Made by a program: the position numbers and the translations under genes. Shown one piece after another: positions 1 through 11,104 of a stretch of 64,000 bases of DNA. Under the pieces are notes generated by a model. That model ran no database searches and had not been told where the DNA came from. It was given only the letters and a program-made list of their open reading frames with translations. Origin of the DNA: Tomocerus qinae. Its lineage: Eukaryota > Arthropoda > Collembola > Entomobryomorpha > Tomoceridae. The DNA is taken from positions 40,155,909-40,219,908 of the forward strand of contig CM034547.1 of NCBI GenBank assembly GCA_020055645.1, read 5' to 3'. Numbering within the stretch: the first letter of the stretch is position 1; each line of letters starts with the position of its first letter.

Positions 1-1059
1 AGAATCTACCAAGATTTTTAAGACGAGCATGAAAGCTCGATTTTCGAAATTCATATTTTAAATCCTCGAAAATTCAATTTGAAAATTTTGATTTGGAGTA
101 GGGAAATACATGCAAGAAATATATTTTGAATTTTTGTTCACGTTTGCCGAAAACAAATTCAAAAAAGGCGCCTCATGCCTTCGTCCTCATTTTCTTTCCT
201 CTTTTTGATGGACTTACCGAAATCCCGGAATAATTTTTTTCTGATTTTACATGGAAACTTTTTTGGTAACGATGGTAACAACTGAAATTTTAATACGGTA
301 CGTAAGACAAGTAGCTACCACCCACGATGCAAGAGATCAGTGGTGTGCATCTATTGTTGTGCTTCCCATAGTAAATTACCCGTTGGCATGGCACCCAAAG
401 TCCCCACAAGTCCTTAACTTACACTATCACATGCCAGGGGATGAAATTCTCCGCCGTTATATTTCCGTTTTGCAATGGTTTATTTTAATTGGACTTCATA
501 CTTCATGTCTTAACAGTTACTTTAATTGGACTTCATTTTTGTGGTTTTAAGGTATTATGACTCATTTTGGACAGAATGAGGCAAAATTTTTCCTAATGTA
601 TATGACTCAATGACTTTATTGGCCCCTCCGAAATTGACTTCTAAATACGCGCTTCCCAGTCATTTTATTTGGACTTCATGAGCACACAGTTGTTTCAAAG
701 GACTTCATGTCCGTCCATAACCCATACCCAATTTTTCAGAGAAGTTTGTCTTCTCTTTATGCAGTCTGGCAATCCTTGTGCAAGATAATTTTCAAACGGT
801 TTGAGATAGACTGTTCAAATTTTAAAGGTACAGTCAAATTTTTTTAAAACCGACATTAAAAAAACCCGCGCGAAAATGTTGGTGCCGATTGCTGGGTCAC
901 CAAGCTTCATTTCGAAAATGTAAGAGTCATGTGTCTGAGGTTTCGATCTATGCTTTAAATACCCATCAAAACTTTTCACTTCCATTCAACTGTATTCTAG
1001 ACTTTTGTACTACAGACATTTCAATGTATTATGCTCCAACCAATTATCCATCACAACCT

Positions 1060-1480
1060 TAAGGCTGCCTCGACGATGCGCAAAACATTCATAACACACC
1101 CCCATGGGAAATAAAAATCTGTAATATTTTTTAAAACATGTACCACATATTTTCGTTGGGGGCATTGTGGGCCTTTTTCCCAAAAGGTCCCTACATTTTT
1201 CAAAATTTATTAGTTTGTAGAGTGGGAGAAATATAAGGGAGTTTGACAAATTCGTCTCGTTCTCTGTTCTATGAAAAGATTTAAAAAATCAGGAGACAAT
1301 GCCCACGGCAGAATTTTGTGCTTTATTTTTTGAGGTACTATATTTTGAAATCGGTTGTCCCAAATTTGATTTATCAAATTTTTGCGTCTTTCCAACACCT
1401 TTCCTTACGGTACCACTAAGTTGTGCCAATTTTTAATACGGGGAGGAAGGGCGCCAATTTAAAATTACGTCACATTCTGC
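1060..1480 (+). repeat. dispersed repeat R1, copy 1
   Basis: A roughly 420-bp segment starting near CTCGACGATGCGC and running through AAACATGTACCACATATTTT, TTTGACAAATTCGTCT, CAGAATTTTGTGC and GGCGCCAATTTAAAA. It recurs inverted at about 2070-2560 and directly at about 4470-4990. Copies have diverged and carry small indels. No intact coding frame or terminal inverted repeat is apparent, so it may be a fragment of a larger transposon or a SINE/MITE-like unit. Confidence 0.75.
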
Positions 1481-1724
1481 AGACGCTGTTAATGCTGTTG
1501 CATCACATGGCGTTAGCTGTAAATTATGAAACCTAGTCGACTAGTAAGTGGTGGAGTGGAATATGAATGTACATGTAGGAGAATTTCCAAAATCTAAATT
1601 TAGCATATCGTGGGTATGATATGACGTAGCATATCAAAATTGGACTCATAAACGGTCATTCTTGGTTTGGCACTAAATTTAAAAAATCATGATTTTTGGC
1701 CATTTTGGCTACTAGCCATTACAG

Positions 1725-1775
1725 CCATTTTAGCCGGCTGGCTGGGTCTAAATCATTTTCAGCCGGCTAAAATGG
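1725..1775. repeat. 16-bp perfect inverted repeat
   Basis: CCATTTTAGCCGGCTG and its exact reverse complement are separated by about 19 bp. The stem is GC-richer than its surroundings. It could be a cruciform or the remnant of a small mobile element; function unknown. Confidence 0.7.
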
Positions 1776-2069
1776 TACACTGGAACTGATACAAATTATG
1801 GGTGCTTGTAATCAAGACTTCCTGTATTCTATTCTTATTATTTCATAATAAGAGAATCAAGAGTCTGAGTAAAATTTTTTGAAAATCACCTTAAATACAA
1901 GATATTTTAATCTAAAATCCCTCCCCTTCTCCTTAGAATAAATTGATACAAAACTGTATACCTTACAGGGGTTCATAGTGATAGTCACTATAGAAGAATA
2001 CTTTAGTTGGCCAATTTATTCTGAAAATAAGGGGAGGGAAAAATAAAGGAAAAGACCCCAGACTAGGGT

Positions 2070-2560
2070 GCTACGACGAGCAGAAATGAGTAATTTTAAT
2101 ACGGGGTGCTTGGTGATAAACAAACCAAAGCAGTAGATTGGATTGTGACTTAATTTTAAATTGGCGCTCTTCCTCCCCGTAGTAAAAATTGGCACCATCT
2201 AATATAACCGCAAGTAAAGGCGTAGGAAAATCGTAGAATATTGATAGCCCGTATTTAGGGCAACCGATTTCAAAATGTAGCACTGGAAAAATAGGGCACA
2301 AAATTCTGGAGGGCTTATTGTGGCCCTATTTCTTTTAATTTTTCTTACATCAGAGAAAAAGACGAGTTTGTCAAATTCCCGTTTCACATGTATAATCTCT
2401 CTTTCCAAAAACTATTTAATTTTGAAAACTGCAGGGACATTTTGGAAAAAGGACATCAGAAAATGCGTGGTACATGTTTTAAAAAACATGGCAACTTTTT
2501 ATTCCCCAACGGGTTATATGTTATCACTGTTCTGCGCATCATCGACGAGATAGCCTCAAA
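2070..2560 (-). repeat. dispersed repeat R1, copy 2 (inverted)
   Basis: This is the reverse complement of the R1 family at 1060-1480 and 4470-4990, with recognisable CGCCAATTTAAAA, AGAATTTTGTGCCC and ACATGTACCACG blocks in minus orientation. It extends past copy 1 to a segment containing ACTGCTTTGGTTTGTTTAT shared with copy 3. Copies 1 and 2 form an imperfect inverted pair. Confidence 0.75.
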
Positions 2561-2574
2561 GTATATGGGTGTGT

Positions 2575-2800
2575 AGTGTAATATCATATTAAAGTCGCGG
2601 GATGGGCGTGCAATTAAATTGAAGTACTTGGATGGGTGCCTAATTAAATTATTAAAGTGGCTGGATGGGTGTGTAACTAAATTAAAGTACTTGGATGGGT
2701 GCGTAATTAAATTATTAAAGTAGTTGGGTGTGTGATTAATTAAAGTAACGGTGTGGGTGTGTGATTAATTAAAGTAACGGTGTGGGTGTGAATTTAAATT
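2575..2800 (+). repeat. imperfect minisatellite
   Basis: Tandem units of roughly 28-35 bp of the form AATTAAAGTA-(C/A)-TTGGATGGGTG-(C/T)-GTAATTAA, degenerating to GGTGTGGGTGTGTGATTAAT at the right end. It abuts R1 copy 2 and may have expanded from its edge. Confidence 0.75.
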
Positions 2801-4469
2801 AAATAACAAAAAGCAAGCACGTATGCAGAACTGTGTTTCGGAGGGGGCTAGATTTCCAATAGATATTTTAAGGATATATATTCGCATATAATTTTTGGCA
2901 TTTTTTGAAGGAAATGAGTCAAAAAAGGCCTGAAATTTTTTGCTATTTTGAGAAAAAAATTCCCTTTTTCTTGGATTTCGGGGGGGGGGGGCTTCAGCCC
3001 GTAAAGCCCATCCCTAAATACGTCCTTGACAAAAAGTGCGTGAAATTGAATTAAATTTGCGCAGTGGACTTTAAAGTCTATTACAGTAGTGTAGGATCTT
3101 TTGGGGATAAATGGCCACGGTATGTCCTCAACAAAATATGTAATAGAGCCTTTAAAACCAATTTATTATTCCTCACGGAGAAGGTGTTATATACTTATTA
3201 CTATTACTAATGCACTTTGCATCGACGAGGCAGCCTTACTTAAAACTATACCTACAGCCTGCAGCGCTACATTAAATTATCTAATACTCAAAAATAAACA
3301 ATTTTCTGGCTGGATACAGTGTAGACCAATCCAGAAAATTATTATTTTTGGGCATAATTTGAACCTTAGAAATTGACCGTTGCTGGTAATATAAGGGTGA
3401 CAGAAAAGGTGATAGAGAATTGATGGAATGCGTGCAAAGTTAGCAGAGTGAGGTGGAACGGTGGAAGGACATGCGGATGGATGTATGGTGGCTTAAAGTG
3501 AAGATATACCTTTCACCTAATTCACAAAGAACTCATTTTTTCACCGACAGTGACCCTAGTCCGTAACACTAGGCCACGCCGTCACATCCCTCTCTGTACA
3601 CAGTACACATAATATGTAGGTCTTCCGCGGTTTGACTATTCGATCACTATAGTATAGGCAAAGAGATATCATTTTCTGGGCTTATAGATGGGCGTCCTTC
3701 TTCTTGTGTATCTGTAATCTGTACTTGGCAATTGTGAGTCATAGCAATTTCTGAAGCCAAACGATAAAACATAAAAGAGTGGCTACGAGTTCTCAGTAAG
3801 AACCTCTGGGTAGAAATTGGATTTGTTAGATTTATTAGACAGAGGCTGAGATAGAGCATAGATAAGCAGCCTTACTAGGTTAGTCTTTTGGCACACCTAC
3901 TGCCTATTACATACTCTGTTTATATGTTGAACATCTCTTGAATCAATGGAAACTTTCTCTTTTACTATCCTTCATCTTTAAGAGACAACGGTCTAGCATA
4001 TAAAATTTACTTTCCCCCCCTTTATAATTGTGTTTTTTGTTATTATTTTTGATACGCATGCATAATGTTAACTAATCAATTGCAATATACTTTTCCTTTT
4101 TCCGTAATCTGCATTTTTAAAATTTTCTTAACGCGATATAGCTATTTAAAGTTTAGAAATAAATAATAGCAGTAAATAATAATAATAATGTTTCAAATTC
4201 ACGATGAAATACCCATTCATGTGACCTACGGGTCACATAAAAGCTGCGTGGGCTTTTTCTTTAAATTAACATAGGACGGTTTATGGCATATAGAAAAGAA
4301 AGCATATAATATGTCGACTTATATCTACACTACAGTTGATGATCACAAATCGCATCATACTGCTAGACAGGAAAACAGCTAAGCTAGACATAATAAACCA
4401 TTGCACAAATATAAATATAATAGCTAAGAAGTTAATCCAAGTTAAAAAAACGTGACTCTTGCCTCTGAC

Positions 4470-4990
4470 CCGCATTAAGGCTATCTCGACGATGCGCAGA
4501 ACAGTGATAACACATCCCTCGTGGGGAAACAAGTTGTCATATTTTTCAAAACATGTACCACATATTTTATGAGACCTTATTGTGGCACTTTTTCCAAAAA
4601 ATCCCTGCAGTTTTCAAAATTGAGTAGTTTTTGAAGAGGTAGAAATACATGTGAAATGGGAATTTGACAAATTCGTCTTGTTCTCTGTTGTATAGGTATG
4701 AAAAATTAAAAGAAATAGGGCCACAACAAGCCCTCCAGAATTTTGTGCCCTATTTTTTCTGGTGCTACATTTTGAAATCTGTTGCTCAAATAGGGGCAAA
4801 AAATGTTCTACGATTTCCAATAATTCCAATACCTTTTCTTGAGGTTACACTCGTGATTGTGCCAATTTTTACTATGGAGAGAAAAGGCGCCAATTTAAAA
4901 AGTCACATTCTACTGCTTTGGTTTGTTTATTATCAAATCAAGCACCCCGTAGAAAAATAACTCATTTCTGGATGTCGCTAAGCAATCGTA
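4470..4990 (+). repeat. dispersed repeat R1, copy 3
   Basis: The longest direct R1 copy, beginning near GGCTATCTCGACGATGCGCAG and continuing to the segment AGCACCCCGTA and ACTCATTTCTG. Alignment with copies 1 and 2 is clear by eye across most of its length. The open frames at 4614-4829 and 4664-4960 lie in this repeat and are not conserved among the copies. Confidence 0.75.
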
Positions 4991-5139
4991 TCATCGAGGC
5001 ATCCTTAATACTATTAAGACTCCATGTCTTCCATGTCTTCGTGGACTACTCATTGATAGGTGTTAGCTTCGGACTCTTCTCGTTTAGCAAAGATGACTTC
5101 TCAATCACGTGACTTTATGAAAAATTATTTAGAGTCTCA

Positions 5140-5250
5140 GCCCAATATCACCTTGCGAATTGAAGTCAACTCAATTTTTCCCAATATCACCTTGCGAATT
5201 GAAGTCAACTCAGACTTTTCCCAATATCACCTTAACTGAGTCAACCCAAT
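5140..5250 (+). repeat. tandem repeat, about 43-bp unit
   Basis: About 2.5 units of CCCAATATCACCTTGCGAAT-TGAAGTCAACTCA with a variable TTTTT tail. The sequence to about 5560 contains many further AGTCAACTCAAGACT-like words, so the array grades into degenerate repeat sequence. The 77-residue open frame at 5369-5602 lies in that degenerate part. Confidence 0.8.
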
Positions 5251-5669
5251 GCGCTTCCAAATCATGTGACTTGTCAAAATCCGTGAAAGACTCGTCTTAA
5301 GGCTTTTCCCTGACCATGTGACTAACTAAAGTCCGTGGTTAAGTCATCTCGAGACTTTTTTTTAACCTGTGTCACGCGGTAAAGAAGAGTCTTTGGGCAC
5401 AAAGTCAACCGAAGACTATCCCAAAGCCGATCTCGTTAAAGGCAACCCCAGACTCTTCCCAAAGTTGACCGACAGTCATAAGTCAAAGTCAACTCAAGAC
5501 TCTTTCCATCAATTACCAACTTATGAAATTAAGAGTCCCGATTACCGAGTCACGTCACGGGACATGACCTCGACTATCAAATTAGCCCAAAAGCCTGGTT
5601 GAGGTCTCGTATTCTAGGTTTATTCATATTCATCTCTGTTTTCGAGATATTAAGATTTTAATTTGCAAT

Positions 5670-5998
5670 TGTCGGAGGAGATACAAATTTTCCAAAAAGG
5701 TATTTTTAAGGCTTGTCATAGAGTAAATTTCGATGCATCAATGTGTTTATAAATCGTAGCCATAGATACTTTCCCATCCCCCTTGCTTGGCCTTATTGAA
5801 TTCTCCCGTGTTTTGAAAAATCCTGAACCTTAAGGGTCAGGTATATTCAAAATACGGGGGAATTCAATAAATAAAGGTCAAGTAAAGGTTACGGGGAAGT
5901 ATCTATGGCTACGTATTAGAAGTAGATAGAGCCATAGGTATTTACTCTATGACAATACAGAAAAATACTTTTTTGGAAAACTGGAAACTCCTCCGAGA
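5670..5998. repeat. foldback element (about 150-bp arms)
   Basis: Left-arm segments TTTTCCAAAAAGGTATTTTT, GTCATAGAGTAAA and TAGCCATAGATACTT recur inverted as AAAATACTTTTTTGG, TTTACTCTATGAC and AAGTATCTATGGCTA. The centre lies near 5830. The whole unit can fold into one long imperfect hairpin, typical of non-autonomous foldback/MITE elements. Confidence 0.8.
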
Positions 5999-6697
5999 AT
6001 ACTGGTCGTAGAAAGACAAGAGTGGTCTCTAAATTCGCAGAAAAACCTAGTTGAGGTCTGTTACTGTTATTCAGCGCTTATTCATATTCATCTCCAATTT
6101 CGAGATATTAAGGGTTTAATTTTAAATTCGCAATATCTCTATCTCTCAAATCACCAGGGTTGATTCTCAAGTTGATTGACCCGAGGTCAGGTCAAGTTAC
6201 TTGGTAACCGGGACCCTTAAGTCATTTTCAGACTTTTTCCATATTTGAAAGACGAGTTAGGGAAGAGTCTTGAGGTAGTATCTTTGATTTAAAATTTAAC
6301 AGAACAAGATGCGCATACATTACATCAGGTCTACTCAAAATCTCCGTTTGGTCTAATAACATGCATTTGCATACCTACTTAATATCACAATTTTCTGGTT
6401 CGGCAAAACTGAGTTATTGGAAGAGATCTAGGTAAATTTCATAAAATTACATAAGCAATCATGCACTATCAATTACGTGCAATATCAACTCCCCACAATT
6501 CTTCATGTAAACGTCTGTCCACAGTATAGTTTAGTTTGATCCTATAGTTAAATCATCATCACTCCTTACTCCCCCATGCCAACAATACAATGCCCTAAAT
6601 AGGCAAAAAACCGATTCAAAACTCGAAACTTGCATTAGGTGTGTGAGGATTAACTATATGATCGAACCAAGCCAGAAGATGGACCTTTTTACGCAAA

Positions 6698-6885
6698 ATT
6701 GAATTTCACTTTTTCAGACTAGCTACAAATATCATGCGATTTTGTAGCCAATGTATAGCAAGTTCAGTTACACAAAAGACACAAACTGCAATATTCAACG
6801 GCTCTTTGTGTGTAACGTTACCATCTGGATACATCATACAGAATCGCAGATTTGTAGCCAGTCTGAAAAAAGTGAAGTTCAATTG
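6698..6885. repeat. foldback element (about 45-bp arms)
   Basis: AATTGAATTTCACTTTTTCAG with CTAGCTACAAAT at the left recurs inverted as ATTTGTAGCCAG with TCTGAAAAAAGTGAAG at the right. About 100 bp of unique sequence lies between. A MITE-like inverted repeat; no coding content. Confidence 0.75.
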
Positions 6886-7674
6886 TGGAAACTTCTGAAG
6901 GGCCTACCTGCGTCCAGCATAACACCATTGCAACGGTCCATCTGGCTTGCGATAGAACTACTGTGCGTCCGTCAATGATCTACAGGGTCCGAAACTTGAA
7001 AGTTTCCATAGCAAATGCATTTTGTACAGTTCCATGAGTTACCGGTAAACCAGAAAACTGGTTCAAGATTAAAACTATTGACATTGTTTTACAATTTTTA
7101 AGTAAAACTTATTAAGGGTCCAGTTCCTCTGAAAATCATTAAAAAAGTTTCGAATTTCGAAAAGCAATGTAGGTTCCTAGTTCCTAATGTTAACCGAAAT
7201 CCACATCCCAACCTAACCGACACACTAAAGATAAATAGTTCAAACTACCCCTGGTTTATGCAAATCATTGAGCATTTTGCACGACACTAACACCTCAGTG
7301 TAAAATACTCGATGATTTTCAAAAATCAAATGAAATGGGGTGAGATAATCTATACATTTAGTAGGAATTAGCCTGCCTCGAATGTCTCCCTATGAAAAAT
7401 GAATAATATTATATCATTCTATTCAAGGAGTGTAAACAGCTATAACAGCTTTATCAGAAGGATTTAGCTAGGCACTTTGCGTGAATACCTATAAGAGACA
7501 AATCCTATCAGATTAACCCTCCTGATAAAACAAAAAAGAAACCAAAGAATACCACGCCATAGAAGATAGGATTTCTATGTGTCGCTAATCCTTGGTGTCG
7601 CTATGTGTCGGATACGAACTTACGAAGTGACCTGCCAGTCTTGTAACCTATGCTAATTTGCATTTTAACATTAT

Positions 7675-8035
7675 TGGGGATCTTACTTTACAACTCTTGG
7701 AATTCTGTCTAAAGTTCTTACCCGATTTTCTTGTGTGGCACATTTTTGGAATCCTGAATCTATTGTCGACCACCCCTATGTATAAAACTAAAATTATACG
7801 ATGTTTACTCATTAATATAACTTATTGCGATTATAATTTTGTATACGACAAAAATTGAAATACTGTTAGAAAATTCTAATTCGTGATAACGGAAGACATA
7901 ATAATAACATATCGTATATTTAACAATGGGGTGGTTGACAATAATATATTCAGGATTCCAAAAATGTACCACACAGTAAAATCGGGTAAGAAATTTAGAC
8001 AGAATTCCAAGAGTTGTAATTGTAAAGCAATTTTT
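7675..8035. repeat. foldback element, ~150-bp arms
   Basis: The left arm contains CTTTACAACTCTTGGAATTC, TTTTTGGAATCCTGAAT and GACCACCCC. The right arm carries the inverse, GGGGTGGTTG, ATTCAGGATTCCAAAAATG and GAATTCCAAGAGTTGTAA. The shared GGATTCCAAAAATGTA segment links it to the hairpins at 8853-9303 and 9338-9645, so these are probably one family. Confidence 0.8.
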
Positions 8036-8579
8036 ACATTTATTTTGATAGTCATCAGAGATTTCCAAATCTGAGGTACAGGGAGCTTAAGGAGGCTCTC
8101 CAAGGGCCATAGCAACCACATGGGCCTATCTAAATACATGCTAAAAATGTTTTAGATTTGGCTTTATTCCTCCCGAAGGATAATCGCCGAAAAATAGTGT
8201 ACGGCATGCCGTCGTAAACTAAAAAATATCGCCAAAAATCGGATTTATTACCTGTCAAAAAGTTTACGGCATTTTCGGTATATACGGCAGCCGTATATAT
8301 TATCAATTTACGGCGTGCCGACTTTATACTCTGCCGGTAACTCATGAAGCTACTATTTTGTCTTTTACAATGTTATAGCATTTACTCATGGGAACTTTGT
8401 AGTTTTCCGGTGCTATAAATATTTACCCTTCTTCATTTGAAAATAGATGATAAGGTTTTACATGAAGTTGGGGAAGTTTGCATGCAGAGCAATTTAACAC
8501 AATTTTTGTTGTAATAAATAAGATCTTAGTTATGTCGCATGTCGGCTGGTTTTCCGACTGCTGTGACTTGCGCACTCAC

Positions 8580-8745
8580 CGAGGACGTTGGCTAGCAGAC
8601 TTTTGGAAGATCGTTCTTTCATTTCTAGCTCGCGAATCTGATCCCGCATTTTGGCAGTTGCAGCCATTGCCTTTAAAGTGATTTTATCACCCGGACGACT
8701 CATCCTCAGAAACCATGGAAGCCATTGTAAGAATACGACTCGAAT
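8580..8745 (-). CDS. nAChRalpha7-like: nAChR exon 10 (cytoplasmic loop)
   Basis: A 166-nt exon after TTTCTACAG encoding 55 residues plus one base. It starts IRVVFLQWLPWFLRMSRPG, the amphipathic segment after TM3 conserved in alpha7-type subunits. A variable stretch rich in Ala, Met and Lys follows, then ELEMKERSSKSLLANVL, a block diagnostic of insect alpha5/6/7 loops. The donor is CTCG|GTGAGT, phase 1. The family continues with an acidic stretch, the MA helix and TM4; no such exon was recognised in the 8.5 kb to the left, so those lie outside the window. A long foldback repeat lies 108 bp before its acceptor. Confidence 0.95.
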
Positions 8746-8852
8746 CTGTAGAAAGACCAAAAAAAGCTTTTAAATATGATATTATACACTTCATTTGAAT
8801 ACTGCGCTGCGCACGCACTAATAGGTCCTAAGTTCAACCTATTATTCTATTA

Positions 8853-9303
8853 AGGTTGCTCATCACGCCTGCATAGCAACCGCATGGGCCTATCGAAATG
8901 CTTGTTAAAAAATGCTTTACATCAAGCTTTATTCCTCCCGAAGATTACTGCCGATTTTTATGAGACTTACATTTTTGGAATCCTGGACTATCGAGGAACA
9001 CAGACAGGAGGGCGGATGGACTTTTGATACTATTGCTTTAAATGGTGCAAAAAAATCAACATTGTATAAAAACTAAAACTGATTCACGTTTTTGGGAATT
9101 CGATTTTTTTAAAAGCATTTAAAGCAATAATATCAAAAGTCCATCCGCCCTCCTGTGTTCCTCGATAGTCCAGGATTCCAAAAATGTAAGTCTCAAAAAT
9201 CGGCCGTAATCTTCGGGAGGAATAAAGCTTGATGTAAAGCATTTTTTAACACGCATTTAGATAGGCACATGCGGTTGCTATGCAGGCGTGATGAGCAACC
9301 TTA
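8853..9303. repeat. long near-perfect hairpin, ~200-bp arms
   Basis: The left arm starts AAGGTTGCTCATCACGCCTG and the right arm ends CAGGCGTGATGAGCAACCTT. The match continues through TTCCTCCCGAAGATTAC, GGAATCCTGGACTATCGAGG and CCATCCGCCCTCCTGTGTT to a loop of about 60-70 bp. Arms are almost identical, so the element is young or maintained. It lies about 108 bp from the exon 10 acceptor, on the intron side, where the transcript could form a long double strand. Confidence 0.9.
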
Positions 9304-9337
9304 AGGACGTACGACCACAAGGGAGTACCAAAAACAC

Positions 9338-9645
9338 ATGTTAAAAAGAGTTTTACATCTGGCTTAATTCCTCCCGAAAGATAGGTTCGATTTTTATGGA
9401 AAATTTTGGACTATCCAGAAACCGGGGGAGGTGGATGGATTTTTGATATCTCAGCTTCGAATGGTGAAAAACATCAATGTTTTATAAAAAACAAAAACTG
9501 ACTTTTTGAGAATTTGAGTTTTTAAGCATTTGAAGCCGAGATATCAAAAATCCAGCCGCCCTCCTCTGTTCCGGGATAGGCCAGGATTCCAAAAATGTAA
9601 GTCCCATAAAAATCTAACTTATCCTTCTGCAGGAATTTAGCTTGT
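9338..9645. repeat. related foldback element
   Basis: It has the same architecture as 8853-9303 but is diverged: ATATCTCAGCTTCGAATG pairs with CATTTGAAGCCGAGATATC, and TTCCTCCCGAAAGATAGG pairs less well with CTTATCCTTCTGCAGGAA. It sits directly beside the younger hairpin, which suggests local duplication or preferential insertion. Confidence 0.75.
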
Positions 9646-10710
9646 CTAGAATCTATACCCTTATTTGCCTAGCAAATGGGTCTAGTACTTTTCGCTTTAA
9701 AAAATTCCATAGTTTTGTAATGATATTCATTACAAATTAGTTGATGGCCGATGCGGAAATGAGGCAACCCGCGGCATATCCCTATGGGGAAATTAAGAAA
9801 TTAAAAGTGTGTGGGAAAAGCTCGCCAATGACGTCATTATAGAGATCCCCAAGTGGGGGGGGGGAATTAGGGATCGGCTGTAGTATGTAATTTTTCCACA
9901 CATTTTCACTTGTTCCGAACCCCCAACAAATCGAATAATATACCATTACTTCTCAGTATACAGGGTTGCGCATAATAAAAGATACAAAAAACCATAGGAG
10001 ATTATGCATTGTCAAAAGCAATGCAACTTAGATTCGGGTACCAGAAACCATGGCAATTCTGGATTGTATTCTAATGTTTTTTTTTCACGCTGCTATGTAT
10101 AATCCCTATGGACCAGTTATTTTTGCGCAACCCTGTATTTATTCTATTTTCCTTGGAAATGAGGGGAGGCGGCCAAAATATCCATGGTTATTATAATAAA
10201 TAATAAATCAGAACACAGAATATCCCAACCTGCGGACAATGTCAACTAAAATGAAAAGTGGGATTTTGGGTCAATTTTTTGACGGCAGCTTACGTCACAA
10301 GTTAGGGGGTCGGGGGTTTTACCATGTATTTTGATAGGCATTTTCAGTGTCCTCAAAACAAAGTCAAAATATCTATGACAACAAATTTGCATGGACCGTG
10401 AGTTCCGGCCCACCGTCCTACTAAGTACATGTTGACAGTGACGTCAGCTGCCGTCATTTTTGAAATACATGTAAAAGTATACTCTTTTGTCCGAACCTTT
10501 ATCCCTATATACTTCTATTATCCTTGGACTATCCAATATTCCTGGATATTTTGGCCGCCTCCCCTCATTTCCGCATCGGCCATCAACTAATTTGTAATGA
10601 ATATCATTACAAAACTTGTGGAATTTTTTAAAGCGAAAAGTACTAGACCCATTTGCTAGGCAAATAAGGGTATAGATTCTAGACAAGAATTTAGCCAGAT
10701 GTAAAGATGT
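9625..10710. repeat. large inverted repeat with nested MITE
   Basis: Arms of about 140 bp at 9625-9765 and 10563-10710 are reverse complements. They share GATGCGGAAATGAGG/CCTCATTTCCGCATC, GTAATGATATTCATTAC and CAAATGGGTCTAGTACTTTT. A further inner pair, 10155-10188 and 10538-10575, contains GGCGGCCAAAATATCC and its complement. The space between includes the MITE at 9961-10135, inserted later. Confidence 0.85.
9961..10135. mobile_element. MITE, CAGGGTTGCGCA ends, TA target duplication
   Basis: A 175-bp element bounded by CAGGGTTGCGCA and TGCGCAACCCTG, flanked on both sides by TA. This fits non-autonomous relatives of Tc1/mariner-type transposons, which duplicate TA on insertion. It has no coding capacity and is nested in the large inverted repeat around it. 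Confidence 0.82.
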
Positions 10711-11104
10711 TATGACGAATTTTACAATTCAATGGAGGTTGACCCGAATTGCTGTTGATGGAATATCCGAGGGCGTAAGTCAACACAATTGCAAAAATTT
10801 AGTTTCTAAGAAACTGGCAAAAATGCATTATGTTATAAAAATTTCTATGCTGACTTGTAGCATTTCTATCTGTCTTACTTTAGTACAAAATCGTTTTTTG
10901 TATCTTTTTTCTCTAATGCATTCATCATTGCATGCGTTCTAAATTATAACTATCTTGTTTATCAATTGCACCGCCGAATTTATTTCCTCTTCAGGTAGTG
11001 AAATAGGGGCAGGTTAACTATGGGGTTTCGACTGTGACAATTGACGCAATTTTCGCAGTAAAGTACAGCCTTAAATGCCAACAAAAATGCCAATGCCAAC
11101 AAAT

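Larger units (their letters stand above)
1..8579 (-). other. intron 10 (part), repeat-rich, no gene recognised
   Basis: This is sequence downstream of exon 10. No exon of the remaining cytoplasmic loop or TM4 could be recognised on the minus strand, and no other gene on either strand. It contains the three dispersed repeat copies, short tandem arrays and foldback elements listed separately, plus a run of ten G near 2981-2990. Open frames here overlap repeats and look like chance. Confidence 0.6.

Noticed and set aside
4281-4532. Hydrophobic minus-strand frame as the TM4 exon
   Set aside because: It has none of the conserved TM4 approach (the Asp-Trp-Lys-Phe-Ala-Ala type motif) and overlaps repeat sequence.
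6530-6575. Asp-Asp-Asp segment as the exon after exon 10
   Set aside because: No usable acceptor in the right phase and a stop codon follows soon after.
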